Shown here piece after piece: positions 19,212 to 26,850 of a stretch of 64,000 nucleotides of DNA. Origin of the DNA: Sphingomonas hylomeconis (lineage in GTDB: Bacteria; Pseudomonadota; Alphaproteobacteria; Sphingomonadales; Sphingomonadaceae). The stretch covers positions 62,001 to 126,000 of the forward strand of contig NZ_JANQBK010000001.1 in assembly GCF_025370105.1 (NCBI RefSeq), read 5' to 3'. The notes under the pieces were generated by a model. The model was not told the DNA's origin, did no database searches, and saw nothing but the letters and a program-made list of their open reading frames with translations. The position numbers and the translations under genes are program-made. Position 1 is the stretch's first letter, and each line of letters starts with the position of its first letter.

Positions 19212-19934
19212 ATGACCGACGAAACCCTCAATCTGGACATCGACGGCTGGGAAGGCCCGCTCGATCTGCTGCTCGCGCTGGCGCGGCATCAGAAGGTCGA
19301 TCTGCGCGAGATTTCGATCCTCGCCCTGGTCGACCAATATCTGCGCTTCATCGAGCAGGCGAAGGCGACGCTCGAAGTGGCGGCGGATTACCTGGTGATG
19401 GCGGCGTGGCTCGCCTATCTCAAATCGGCCTTGCTGCTGCCGCGCGATCCGACGGTGGAGCCCGATCCGGAGGAACTGGCGCTGCGGCTGCAGCTGCGGC
19501 TGGAACGGCTGAACGCGATGCGCGAGGGCGGGGCACGATTGATGGCGCGCGACCGGATCGGCCGCGACGTCTTTCCGCGCGGTGCGCCGGAAGGTCTGCG
19601 CACCGTGCGCCGGTCATTGTGGCAGGCGGAACTTTACGATCTGATCGCCGCCTATGGCCGGATCACCGCGCGCACCCGCCCGGTGATGCACGTCGTCGCC
19701 GATCGCCATGTGATGACGCTGGAGGCGGCGCTGGAGCGTGTGTCGCGGCTGCTCGGCATGACGGTCGAATGGGGCGTGATCGAAAGTTTCCTGCCGGAGA
19801 CCGAGAGCGCTGCGTTTCGCAAATCGGCGCTCGCCTCGAGCTTCGTCGCGGCACTGGAGCTGGCGCGCCAGGGCCGGGTCGAGCTGCGGCAGAAGACTCC
19901 GTTCGCGCCGCTCTATCTACGGGCACCGGCATGA
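19212..19934 (+). CDS. scpA: Segregation and condensation protein A
   Basis: ScpA is the kleisin that joins Smc heads and, with ScpB, organises chromosome segregation. The N-terminal motif WEGPLDLLLALARHQKVDLREI is diagnostic, as is AADYLVMAAWLAYLKSALLLP. The C-terminal winged-helix part follows TVEWGVIESFLPE. The length of 240 residues is normal. It overlaps scpB by four bases (ATGA). Confidence 0.96.
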   Translation: MTDETLNLDIDGWEGPLDLLLALARHQKVDLREISILALVDQYLRFIEQAKATLEVAADYLVMAAWLAYLKSALLLPRDPTVEPDPEELALRLQLRLERLNAMREGGARLMARDRIGRDVFPRGAPEGLRTVRRSLWQAELYDLIAAYGRITARTRPVMHVVADRHVMTLEAALERVSRLLGMTVEWGVIESFLPETESAAFRKSALASSFVAALELARQGRVELRQKTPFAPLYLRAPA

Positions 19935-20536
19935 CCGCGCTCGATACGGTGCAGCGCGCGGTAGAGGCGGTGCTGTTCGCTGCGAGCGAACCGATGAGTG
20001 CCGACGCGATCGCCACGCATCTGAACGGCGCGCCCGGCATCGGCGCGGCGTTGCAGGCGGTGCAGGCGGCCTATGCCGGGCGCGGCATCGAGCTGGTGCG
20101 GCGCGGCGAGCGCTGGCATTTCCAGACCGCCCCCGATCTGGCGCACCTGCTGCGGCGCGATCGCGAGGAGCCGCGCAAGCTGAGCCGTGCCGGGATCGAG
20201 ACGCTGGCGATCATCGCCTATCACGAGCCGGCGACCCGCGCCGAGATCGAGGCGATCCGCGGCGTGCAGATCAGCAAGGGCACGATCGACGTGCTGATGG
20301 AGGCGGGCTGGGTGCGCCCGGCGGGGCGGCGCGAGGTGCCGGGCCGGCCGCTGCTCTATGCCACCACGCCTGACTTCCTGGCCCATTTCGGGCTCGCCAG
20401 CCGCCGCGATCTGCCCGGGCTGGACGATCTAAAGGCGGCCGGATTGCTCGATCCGGTCGACCTCGCCTTCGATCAATTGGAGGCGAACGACGGCGATGAT
20501 GAGACGGAGGTAGAAAGCGCGGGCGAACAGGACTAG
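19931..20536 (+). CDS. scpB: Segregation and condensation protein B
   Basis: ScpB dimers bind ScpA and regulate the Smc complex. The 201-residue product has two winged-helix domains; the first holds [19 protein letters not shown] and the second the strong family motif [29 protein letters not shown], shown here in part, followed by [20 protein letters not shown]. The C-terminal tail is acidic. The ATG overlaps the scpA stop, which supports the start. Confidence 0.96.
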   Translation: MTALDTVQRAVEAVLFAASEPMSADAIATHLNGAPGIGAALQAVQAAYAGRGIELVRRGERWHFQTAPDLAHLLRRDREEPRKLSRAGIETLAIIAYHEPATRAEIEAIRGVQISKGTIDVLMEAGWVRPAGRREVPGRPLLYATTPDFLAHFGLASRRDLPGLDDLKAAGLLDPVDLAFDQLEANDGDDETEVESAGEQD

Positions 20537-20564
20537 ATGGGGGCCGAAATCAGGAGATTCTGTG

Positions 20565-20807
20565 ATGGGTAGCCTTAGTATCTGGCATTGGCTGGTAGTC
20601 GGTGTGATTGTCATGCTCCTGTTCGGCAAGGGACGGTTTTCGGACATGATGGGCGATGTCGCCAAGGGTCTGAAGAGCTTCAAGAAGGGCATGGCCGAGG
20701 AAGAGGACGAGCGGCCGGTAACGCCGCCGTCGCGGATCGACGCCAAGCCCGCCGCCGATCCCGCGTTCGACCGCGATGGCGAGAAGCTGCGCGAAGAGCG
20801 CCCCTAA
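20565..20807 (+). CDS. tatA: Sec-independent protein translocase subunit TatA
   Basis: TatA forms the size-variable pore of the twin-arginine export system. The 80-residue product has an N-terminal membrane helix ([20 protein letters not shown]), the hinge FGKGR, an amphipathic helix ([19 protein letters not shown]), and a charged tail. ATG 20565 is chosen over the GTG one codon upstream, with AGGAG seven bases before. It heads tatA-tatB-tatC. Confidence 0.95.
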   Translation: MGSLSIWHWLVVGVIVMLLFGKGRFSDMMGDVAKGLKSFKKGMAEEEDERPVTPPSRIDAKPAADPAFDRDGEKLREERP

Positions 20808-20866
20808 GCCCCCGGTGCGCTGCGCGCATCGCGGTCTTTTCCGTCCTGTTTGAACGATAGGCATTC

Positions 20867-21427
20867 ATGTTCGACGTCGCGCCTACCGAATTATTGCTCG
20901 TCGCGATCGTCGCGTTGGTCGTGATCGGCCCCAAGGACCTGCCGAAGGCGATGCGCTTCGTGGGGTATTGGGTCGGTCGCGCGCGTGGGGTGATGCGCCA
21001 GTTCCGCTCCGGCTTCGACAGCATGGTCCGCGAGGCCGAGCTCGAGGAAATGGAAAAGAAGTGGGCGGCGGAGAATGCGCGCATCATGAGCGAACATCCC
21101 GCGCCCAAGCAGCTGTCGTCGGGCGAGGCACCGGCGACGGTGATCGAGCATGACGGTGTTGCCCAGGGCGGGGCCGCGCCGGACGGGGCCGCGCATGGCG
21201 AGATCGATGACAGCGACGCGCCGCCGGTGATGGTCGAGCAGCCGGGCTTCGCGCCCGATCCGCCGCGGCCCTTGCCGGTGCCGGCGGCACCCACCTTGGG
21301 AACGATCGAGCAATCGGCGCCGCAGTTGGCGTTCGATGAACCGGTCGCCGAGGCGAGCATCACCGAATCCGGCGAAGGCGCCCCGCCGCCGGTGAAGAAG
21401 CCGCGCAAGCGCAAGGCGGCATCGTGA
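20867..21427 (+). CDS. tatB: Sec-independent protein translocase subunit TatB
   Basis: TatB forms the signal-peptide receptor with TatC. The N-terminus MFDVAPTELLLVAIVALVVI is the expected short membrane helix with an acidic residue, followed by GPKDLPKAMRFVG, the TatB version of the hinge. The remaining 110 residues are a Pro/Ala-rich tail. The length is 186 residues. The stop overlaps the GTG start of tatC. Confidence 0.94.
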   Translation: MFDVAPTELLLVAIVALVVIGPKDLPKAMRFVGYWVGRARGVMRQFRSGFDSMVREAELEEMEKKWAAENARIMSEHPAPKQLSSGEAPATVIEHDGVAQGGAAPDGAAHGEIDDSDAPPVMVEQPGFAPDPPRPLPVPAAPTLGTIEQSAPQLAFDEPVAEASITESGEGAPPPVKKPRKRKAAS

Positions 21428-22206
21428 GCGACGTACCCGAAAGCGAGATCGATGCCTCGCGCGCGCCGTTGCTCGATCACCTGATCGAGCTGCGCCGCCG
21501 CTTGCTGTATTGCGCGGTCGCGCTGGCGATCACCTTCGCCTTCTCCTTCTATTTCTCGCGCCCGATCTTCGGCTTTCTGGTGCATCCGCTGGTGATGGCG
21601 GGGCAGAAGACGATCATCTCGACCGAGGTGTTCAGTGCGTTTTTCGTGCAGATCAAGGTGGCGTTCTTCGCCGCGATGATGCTGTCCTTCCCGGTCATCG
21701 CCAATCAATTGTGGCAGTTCGTCGCGCCCGGCCTGTACCGGCAGGAAAAGCGCGCGCTGCTGCCGTTCCTGCTCGCGACACCGGTGCTGTTTCTGCTCGG
21801 CGCGAGCTTGGCCTATTTCATCGCCGTGCCGATGGCGCTGCACTTCCTGCTGTCGTTCCAGGGCGATCTCGGCGGGATCAAGCAGGAGACGCTGCCGACG
21901 GTGACGAGCTATCTGTCGTTCGTGATGCAGTTCCTGTTCGCGTTCGGCCTGTCGTTCCTGCTGCCGGTGCTGCTGATGCTGCTCGAGCGCGCCGGGATCG
22001 TCTCGCGCGCGCAACTGGTCAGCGCGCGGCGCTATGCCATCGTCGGTGCGTTCGCGATCGCCGCGGTGCTGACGCCGCCGGACATCGGCTCGCAGCTGCT
22101 GCTCGCGGTGCCGCTGGTCATGCTCTATGAAATGGCGCTGATCGGGATCTGGTTCACCGAACGCAAGCGCGCCAAGATCGCGGCCGAGGCCGGCGAAACC
22201 GCCTGA
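21424..22206 (+). CDS. tatC: Sec-independent protein translocase subunit TatC
   Basis: TatC is the multispanning core that recognises twin-arginine signals. The 260-residue product has the N-terminal LLDHLIELRRRLLYCAVAL motif and six membrane helices with the conserved FPVIANQLWQFVAPGLY loop, SYLSFVMQFLFAFGLSF and the VLTPPDIGSQLLLAVPL region. The GTG overlaps the tatB stop (GTGA). A Tat-dependent candidate substrate is encoded near the right end of this window. Confidence 0.96.
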   Translation: MSDVPESEIDASRAPLLDHLIELRRRLLYCAVALAITFAFSFYFSRPIFGFLVHPLVMAGQKTIISTEVFSAFFVQIKVAFFAAMMLSFPVIANQLWQFVAPGLYRQEKRALLPFLLATPVLFLLGASLAYFIAVPMALHFLLSFQGDLGGIKQETLPTVTSYLSFVMQFLFAFGLSFLLPVLLMLLERAGIVSRAQLVSARRYAIVGAFAIAAVLTPPDIGSQLLLAVPLVMLYEMALIGIWFTERKRAKIAAEAGETA

Positions 22207-22288
22207 GGCCCGCGGGCGGCCCGATCGCCCTCTCGATAATGCGAATGCAATAGCGGTCGCCGCGGGCGGCTGCTGGTCGCTATGGCAT

Positions 22289-22322
22289 GAAAAAGGCCCC
22301 CTCCCGGTAGGGAGAGGGCCTT
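22289..22322 (-). terminator. Rho-independent terminator of the entericidin gene
   Basis: Read on the minus strand, a stem GGCCCTCTCCC / GGGAGGGGGCC with loop TACC is followed by TTTTT. It starts 28 bases after the entericidin stop, and the T-run is on the correct side for minus-strand transcripts. Confidence 0.8.
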
Positions 22323-22349
22323 CGCGCGATCCGGGCGTGCCGGACCGGC

Positions 22350-22484
22350 TTACTTGGCGTCGTCGGCCGTCTTGGCGACGGTGCTGCCTGCCGACGAGAC
22401 GTCCTTGCCGGCGCCTTCGATCGTGTTGCAGGCGCTAACCAACAGTGCTGCCGTCACGACGGCCAATCCCATGATCTTGCGCAT
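22350..22484 (-). CDS. Entericidin-family small lipoprotein
   Basis: The 44-residue product MRKIMGLAVVTAALLVSACN... has a lipobox (LVSAC) and a short mature tail NTIEGAGKDVSSAGSTVAKT, matching the entericidin A/B family of tiny outer-membrane lipoproteins. I chose the ATG preceded by GGGAG; longer in-frame starts would destroy the signal peptide. A good EcfG-type promoter lies upstream, and entericidin-like genes are typical members of alphaproteobacterial general stress regulons. Its position next to the stress locus supports this. Confidence 0.88.
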   Translation of the reverse strand: MRKIMGLAVVTAALLVSACNTIEGAGKDVSSAGSTVAKTADDAK

Positions 22485-22523
22485 AATAGTCTCCCAATTG
22501 AAAAGGCGTGGTGCCACCGTGCA

Positions 22524-22549
22524 AATGCGCGACGTGCGCGTATCGTTCC
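22524..22549 (-). promoter_or_regulatory. EcfG-type promoter upstream of entericidin
   Basis: On the minus strand GGAAC is followed after 17 bases by CATT, one mismatch from the EcfG consensus GGAAC-N16/17-CGTT. The -10 side is about 40 bases before the entericidin ATG. The match was made by eye. Confidence 0.5.
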
Positions 22550-22580
22550 GGTTGGCGATCAATCTATGTGAAGAAATGAT

Positions 22581-22670
22581 TGGGCCCGGAAACGCCTCCG
22601 GGGGGGGAGGTAGGCGTTTCCGGGCCCATGGTATGGATAGCGAGAGCGGGGGGGCATAAGGTCGCTATCC
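22581..22670. repeat. Two consecutive inverted repeats downstream of phyP
   Basis: The first is a perfect 17-base inverted repeat (TGGGCCCGGAAACGCCT and its complement) around a G-rich loop. The second is a 9-base inverted repeat (GGATAGCGA / TCGCTATCC) around a loop with a run of seven G. They lie between the phyP stop and the entericidin promoter. There is no T-run, so this is not a classical terminator, but it could stop or stabilise the phyP transcript. Confidence 0.7.
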
Positions 22671-22760
22671 GAACAATAAAACGGCCTTCGCGCTGTTCGG
22701 TTCCCGGGATTTTCGCTGCGAGCGCACAAAAATCGAAAAATTTGCGACGCTGCGTCTCGG

Positions 22761-24356
22761 TCAGTCGCGGCCGGTGATGGCGACCGAAATTTCGTAGGCG
22801 CCGATCAGCGGATCGTGATGCAGTTTCGAGCGGAGCTGGCGGGACAGGCCCTCCATCACGCGGCCGTAACGCTCGCCGACAACCTGGCGCAGCACATCGC
22901 CCTCGATCAGCGCGGGCGAACTGATGCGGACCGTGGCGCGCTCGGCCACGTCGCTCGGCTTGACCGAAATGCGGATCTGCGCACCGGGATTACAGCTCAT
23001 CGCCAGTTCGACGATCTCGGTCAGCAGGAAGGCGATGGCGGTGGCGATATCCTGGTTGACCAGGAACGGCTCGACATCGAGCACGATGCCGAGGCTGTTG
23101 GCTCCTTCCGGGGCAGTGGCGCGAATGTTCGAGGCGAGTTCGCCGACCACCGAGCGGAGCGAAAGCCCGCGATGCTCCTCCATCTCGGCGAAATGGTGGC
23201 GGTGGACCACGGCGAGCGCATCGACGCGGCGCTGGATCCCGGCATAGGCGGCGGTCGCCTCGACCGACTTGGCGCCGCGCGCATGGAAATTGATCAGGCT
23301 GGAGATGACCTGCAGATTGTTCTTCACGCGGTGATGCACCTCGCGGGTCAGGCGCGTCTGGCGCACCAGGCCATCGGCCAGGCCCGCCTCATGCTCGGCC
23401 ACGGTGCGCGTGATGGTGCGGAACGTATCACCCAGTTCGCGGATCTCCTGTGCGGGCAGCGCGCGAACCTCGGCCGGATCGATGATCTCGCCCGGGACAT
23501 AGGCCGCCACGCTGCTGCGCAGCTTGCGCAAGGGGCGGATGAGCAGGCGATCGACGACGAACCAGCCGATGCTGGCGGCGGCGGCCCACATCAGGATCGG
23601 CAGCAGCATCGCGATCAGCAGCGGCGAGGTGATCGGCAGGCTGCGGATCGTCATGCGCAGCGACAGATTGCCGATGCCGAGATCGGCACGCTGCGCCTCG
23701 CGCCGTTCGAGCGCGGTGCGCGGCGGCAGCGGCACCAGCGTCAGCGAATCCTCCCCGGCGGCGAGCTCGGCCTGATAGTCGGGGGTGAAGCCGCTCGGCT
23801 GGCCGATCGCGGCGAGGAAGGGGATCGGGAAGAAGGCGCTGGCGCTGGTCGCGCCGCGGCTGCCGCGGATCGCCAGCACCAAGCCGCGATCGGGCACGAT
23901 GCGCGCGGTGATCGGGCTGACCAGGGCGGCCGGCTTGATCATCATCGATTGGGGCAGTGCGGTGCCGCAGAGCACGCGGCGCTCGGCATCGACGATCGCG
24001 AACCGCGTGCCGCTTGCCGATTGCTGCGCGAACACGCCCTGCGCGCGGGCGCAGCTCGGGGCGTCGCCGGGATCGGCCTCTAGGGCGTTGAGGGCGACAC
24101 GCAATGCGGTCATGTCGCCGACCAGCTCGATCGCCAGACGCCGGCCACTCTCGGAGGTGGCGACGCCGAGGCGCGCGCGGGCATCCTCATCGGCATTCTG
24201 CGTGCTTTTCAGCGTCGCGAAGAAGCCGATCACGGCGAGCGGCAATAGTGCCGCACTCAGAATCAGGAAAATCTTGGCGCCCGTGGGTATCTGCTTCAGC
24301 ATCGCCAGGGGGCGATTGAGCCGCGGGACGGCGCCGCCGTCGTCGGGGTCGGTCAC
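22761..24356 (-). CDS. phyP: HisKA_2-type sensor kinase/phosphatase of the general stress response (PhyP-like)
   Basis: The 531-residue membrane protein has two transmembrane segments (near residues 27-50 and 240-265), a periplasmic sensor region between them, a HAMP-like segment, and a HisKA_2 domain with EVHHRVKNNLQVISSLINF. The C-terminal ATPase domain is degenerate: where an N-box is expected it reads AFLLTEIVELAMSC without the usual Asn, and no clear Gly-rich lid is seen. In Sphingomonas sp. Fr1 the gene at this position, PhyP, acts as a negative regulator of PhyR. The location next to nepR-phyR-ecfG supports the same role, by inference. The distance to nepR is 18 bases, so they form an operon. 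Confidence 0.85.
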   Translation of the reverse strand: MTDPDDGGAVPRLNRPLAMLKQIPTGAKIFLILSAALLPLAVIGFFATLKSTQNADEDARARLGVATSESGRRLAIELVGDMTALRVALNALEADPGDAPSCARAQGVFAQQSASGTRFAIVDAERRVLCGTALPQSMMIKPAALVSPITARIVPDRGLVLAIRGSRGATSASAFFPIPFLAAIGQPSGFTPDYQAELAAGEDSLTLVPLPPRTALERREAQRADLGIGNLSLRMTIRSLPITSPLLIAMLLPILMWAAAASIGWFVVDRLLIRPLRKLRSSVAAYVPGEIIDPAEVRALPAQEIRELGDTFRTITRTVAEHEAGLADGLVRQTRLTREVHHRVKNNLQVISSLINFHARGAKSVEATAAYAGIQRRVDALAVVHRHHFAEMEEHRGLSLRSVVGELASNIRATAPEGANSLGIVLDVEPFLVNQDIATAIAFLLTEIVELAMSCNPGAQIRISVKPSDVAERATVRISSPALIEGDVLRQVVGERYGRVMEGLSRQLRSKLHHDPLIGAYEISVAITGRD

Positions 24357-24374
24357 GATATCGCGGTCATTTCA

Positions 24375-24557
24375 TCAATCTAGTTTGCCCAAGAGGTCCA
24401 GCATTTCGCTGGGAATGCTTTCCTCGACCGTCTTCTGATACACGGTGCGCAGCGCGGCGCCCATGTCGCGGTCCTTATTCTGGACCTTGGCATTCTGCAC
24501 CTTCGCCCCCGGCACGTTCTTGCTCGCCTTGCCTGCCGAATTATCGCCCGATTGCAA
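24375..24557 (-). CDS. nepR: Anti-sigma factor NepR
   Basis: NepR binds and blocks EcfG, and is released when phosphorylated PhyR mimics the sigma factor. The C-terminal half shows the family core MGAALRTVYQKTVEESIPSE followed by MLDLLGKLD. I chose the TTG at 24557 because AAGGGG lies seven bases upstream and the resulting 60 residues match the usual size; another TTG at 24605 would add 16 residues. It is divergent from phyR and shares an operon with phyP. An EcfG-type promoter lies upstream, consistent with autoregulation. Confidence 0.93.
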   Translation of the reverse strand: MQSGDNSAGKASKNVPGAKVQNAKVQNKDRDMGAALRTVYQKTVEESIPSEMLDLLGKLD

Positions 24558-24698
24558 TGCCGTGCCCCTTGCAGCGTCCGGCGCGGGCCGGGTCCTTAGA
24601 ATCAAACAAACGCCGACATTGCCAAGCGTTCACTCATAACGACCGGAAACGGAAGACGGCACCGATCCGCCTCGCGTAAATTGCGTGACGACAGCATG

Positions 24699-24724
24699 AA
24701 ACCAAATAGCGCGCCGATTGTTCC
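24699..24724 (-). promoter_or_regulatory. EcfG-type promoter upstream of nepR-phyP
   Basis: On the minus strand GGAAC is followed after exactly 17 bases by GTTT, close to the consensus GGAAC-N16/17-CGTT. It lies about 140 bases before the nepR start in the nepR-phyR divergent region. This fits the known autoregulation of PhyR-NepR-EcfG loci. Confidence 0.55.
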
Positions 24725-24838
24725 ACATGCGATGCGAAAAAGTCCGGCCCCTGGCTGATGCTTCGAAACGCATTGCATTGGCGCCGGCCGGCTTTCACAA
24801 GGACGGCGCTATTTTCATGTCAGGAGACCCCGACAGCC

Positions 24839-25645
24839 ATGTCGCTTGGACAGCAGCTTGCCCCCCATCTTCCCTTTCTGCGCCGTTATGGCCGCGCCCT
24901 TACCGGCAGCCAGACGCATGGTGACCGCTATGTCCGCGCCACGCTGGAGGCGCTCGTCGCCGCGCCAGACGAATTCCCCAAGGAGGTCGATCCACGACTC
25001 GGCCTATACCGCATGTTCCAGGCGATCTGGAGCTCGACCAATTACGACGAGACGCCGGAGAATTCCGGTGCGAGCGACGGCGACGATCAGGAATCGATCG
25101 CGCGTGCCCGGCTCGCGCGGATGACGCCGCTGTCGCGTCAGGCGCTGTTGCTGACCGCGATGGAAGGCTTCACGCCGGAAGACACCGCCTATCTGATCGA
25201 CGTGGATCATTCCGAAGTCGACAGCCTGGTCGCCGAAGCGCTGGCCGAGATTGAGAAGCAGACCCGCGCCCGCGTGCTGATCATCGAGGACGAGCCGATC
25301 ATCGCCATGGATATCGAGACGATCGTGCGCGATCTTGGCCATGACGTGACGGGCGTCGCCGTGACGCGCGACGAAGCGCTCGCGCTGGCGATGGAGGATC
25401 GCCCGGGCCTGGTGCTCGCCGACATCCAGCTGGCGGACGATTCGTCGGGCATCGATGCGGTGAAGGACATCCTGGCCGAATTCAGCGTGCCGGTGATCTT
25501 CATCACTGCCTTCCCGGAACGCCTGCTGACCGGCGAGCGGCCCGAGCCGACCTTCCTGATCACCAAGCCGTTCCAGCGCTCGACCGTCAAGGCGGCGATC
25601 AGCCAGGCCTTGTTCTTCGATTCGGCAACGGTACCGCAGCTCTGA
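24839..25645 (+). CDS. phyR: Anti-anti-sigma response regulator PhyR
   Basis: PhyR releases EcfG from NepR during stress. The 268-residue product has an N-terminal sigma-factor-like domain (residues 1-135, with LPFLRRYGRALTGSQTHGDR and RMTPLSRQALLLTAMEGF) and a C-terminal receiver domain. The phosphoacceptor is D195 in LVLADIQLADD; EDEP near residue 150 and the Lys in ITKPF complete the acidic pocket. The ATG at MSLGQQLAPHLPF matches the family start. It is divergent from nepR, and a terminator follows. Confidence 0.96.
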   Translation: MSLGQQLAPHLPFLRRYGRALTGSQTHGDRYVRATLEALVAAPDEFPKEVDPRLGLYRMFQAIWSSTNYDETPENSGASDGDDQESIARARLARMTPLSRQALLLTAMEGFTPEDTAYLIDVDHSEVDSLVAEALAEIEKQTRARVLIIEDEPIIAMDIETIVRDLGHDVTGVAVTRDEALALAMEDRPGLVLADIQLADDSSGIDAVKDILAEFSVPVIFITAFPERLLTGERPEPTFLITKPFQRSTVKAAISQALFFDSATVPQL

Positions 25646-25651
25646 CAATCG

Positions 25652-25700
25652 GGGTCCGTATCGACAAAAGTTCCCACTGATACGGACCCAAAACGTTTTT
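25652..25700 (+). terminator. Rho-independent terminator of phyR
   Basis: A perfect 11-base stem GGGTCCGTATC / GATACGGACCC with a 16-base loop is followed by AAAACG and TTTTT. It begins 7 bases after the phyR stop and separates phyR from the small membrane protein gene. Confidence 0.75.
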
Positions 25701-25717
25701 GACGGGTTTGGCTTTCC

Positions 25718-25858
25718 ATGACTGACCCGAACGAAAAAATCCGTATGTCCGGCGATGAAGCGCGCGCAGGCGCCACGCCCGGCATGACCCGCTACATTCT
25801 CGGCATCTCGCTGGTGCTCGTCATCGTCATCTTCGCGTATCTCTTCTACGCGGGTTGA
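25718..25858 (+). CDS. 46-residue single-span membrane protein
   Basis: The ORF encodes a polar N-terminal half (MTDPNEKIRMSGDEARAGAT) and one strong hydrophobic segment (YILGISLVLVIVIFAYLFYA) ending one residue later in Gly. It lies between the phyR terminator and ecfG, 84 bases before ecfG. No clear SD is seen. It is not a known NepR, PhyR or EcfG component; the size and layout suggest a small inner-membrane protein. The coding pattern (third-position GC) is like that of the neighbours, so I think it is real. Confidence 0.65.
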   Translation: MTDPNEKIRMSGDEARAGATPGMTRYILGISLVLVIVIFAYLFYAG

Positions 25859-25942
25859 TCCGGGCGATACGCGAGGCGTCCGCTGGCAATTGGCTGGCCC
25901 CTTACCTATGTTAGTGACCAGCGAGGCGAATAGCGGGTGGCA

Positions 25943-26587
25943 ATGATTGATTCCGAAACGAGCGACGACGAAACCGGCCAGGAAGTCGTGGTCGAGCATG
26001 TCGCGCTGTCCGATCCGGAGTTCAAGAAAGAGCTCGCGCAGGTCATTCCGCATCTGCGCGCGTTCGGCCGGTCGCTTTCGGGCAATCGCGACCTGGCCGA
26101 CGATCTGGTGCAGGAAACGCTGATGAAGGCCTGGGCCGCGCGTCAGCGCTTCCAGGCCGGCACCAATATGCGCGCCTGGACCTTCATCATTTTGCGCAAC
26201 CTCTATCTCAGCCAGATGCGCCGTGCGCGCTTCAAGGGCGAATGGGACGATCTGGTGGCGGACAAGATCCTTGCCGCCCCGGCGAGCCAGGATCGCCATG
26301 TCGAGCTCGGCGACATGCAACGGGCCTTGCTGCACCTGCCGCAGCCGCAGCGCGAGGCGCTGATCCTGGTCGGCGCGGGTGGCTTTGCCTATGAAGAAGC
26401 GGCCGAGATTTGCGGCGTGGCCGTCGGCACGATCAAGAGCCGTGTCGCGCGTGGCCGCGTCGCGCTGGAGACGATCCTCGGCGATGGTTCGCTGCCGTCG
26501 CGGCGCACGCACAGCAACGAGCCCGGCATGACGGCGCTTGATACGATCATGGGCGAAGTGGAAAGTCTCAGCCGCGATCGCGGCTGA
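25943..26587 (+). CDS. ecfG: ECF sigma factor EcfG of the general stress response
   Basis: EcfG directs RNA polymerase to stress promoters of the GGAAC-CGTT type. The 214-residue product has region 2 (IPHLRAFGRSLSGNRDLADD, then LVQETLMKAWAARQRF and MRAWTFIILRNLYLSQMRR) and region 4 (LPQPQREALILVGAGGFAYE, then EEAAEICGVAVGTIKSRVARG). ATG 25943 is used; GTG 25937 two codons earlier is also possible. Region 4 is followed by an unusual 30-residue tail. A perfect palindrome overlaps the stop codon, and a NepR-like gene converges on it. Confidence 0.93.
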   Translation: MIDSETSDDETGQEVVVEHVALSDPEFKKELAQVIPHLRAFGRSLSGNRDLADDLVQETLMKAWAARQRFQAGTNMRAWTFIILRNLYLSQMRRARFKGEWDDLVADKILAAPASQDRHVELGDMQRALLHLPQPQREALILVGAGGFAYEEAAEICGVAVGTIKSRVARGRVALETILGDGSLPSRRTHSNEPGMTALDTIMGEVESLSRDRG

Positions 26588-26588
26588 G
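26567..26588. terminator. Perfect 22-base palindrome at the ecfG stop
   Basis: CTCAGCCGCGATCGCGGCTG continues with AG to give a perfect palindrome without a loop, spanning the last ecfG codons and the stop. It lies between convergent genes and could be a bidirectional terminator, but no T-run follows. Confidence 0.4.
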
Positions 26589-26592
26589 GCGA

Positions 26593-26778
26593 CTACCGGC
26601 GCGTCGGCGCGACGCGATCGAGCGCGCGCAACAGCTCAAGCATATCCGCCGGGACGCCGCGTGGTTCGTCATAGGCCCGGTGCAGCGCGCCGCTCAACAT
26701 GTCGCCCGCACGCGGCGCGGCGACGCGAAAACCGCTGCTGCATGCCTGGTGGCGCATAGTATCGACCGAGTGGGACAT
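26593..26778 (-). CDS. Second NepR-like small protein
   Basis: The 61-residue product has the C-terminal stretch LSGALHRAYDEPRGVPADML followed by ELLRALD. This matches the NepR pattern seen in the neighbouring nepR (GAALRTVYQK..VEESIPSEMLDLLGKLD): small-ALR/H-x-x-Y, then a loop, I/VP-x-(E/D)ML-x-LL-x-x-LD. It converges on ecfG with five bases between the stops. Some sphingomonads carry two NepR paralogues. The call rests on the motif and context only; the conserved core is shorter by one or two residues, so binding to EcfG is not certain. Confidence 0.6.
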   Translation of the reverse strand: MSHSVDTMRHQACSSGFRVAAPRAGDMLSGALHRAYDEPRGVPADMLELLRALDRVAPTRR

Positions 26779-26850
26779 GCTAGCTAAACGAACATTTGTT
26801 GGTTTTGTTGCTTCGAATATCTTGACATCTTTTTCGGCGGGAGCGGGCGA

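Noticed and set aside
22289..22322. Terminator for tatC
   Set aside because: The T-run is on the minus-strand side of the stem, so it fits the entericidin transcript; on the plus strand only TT follows.
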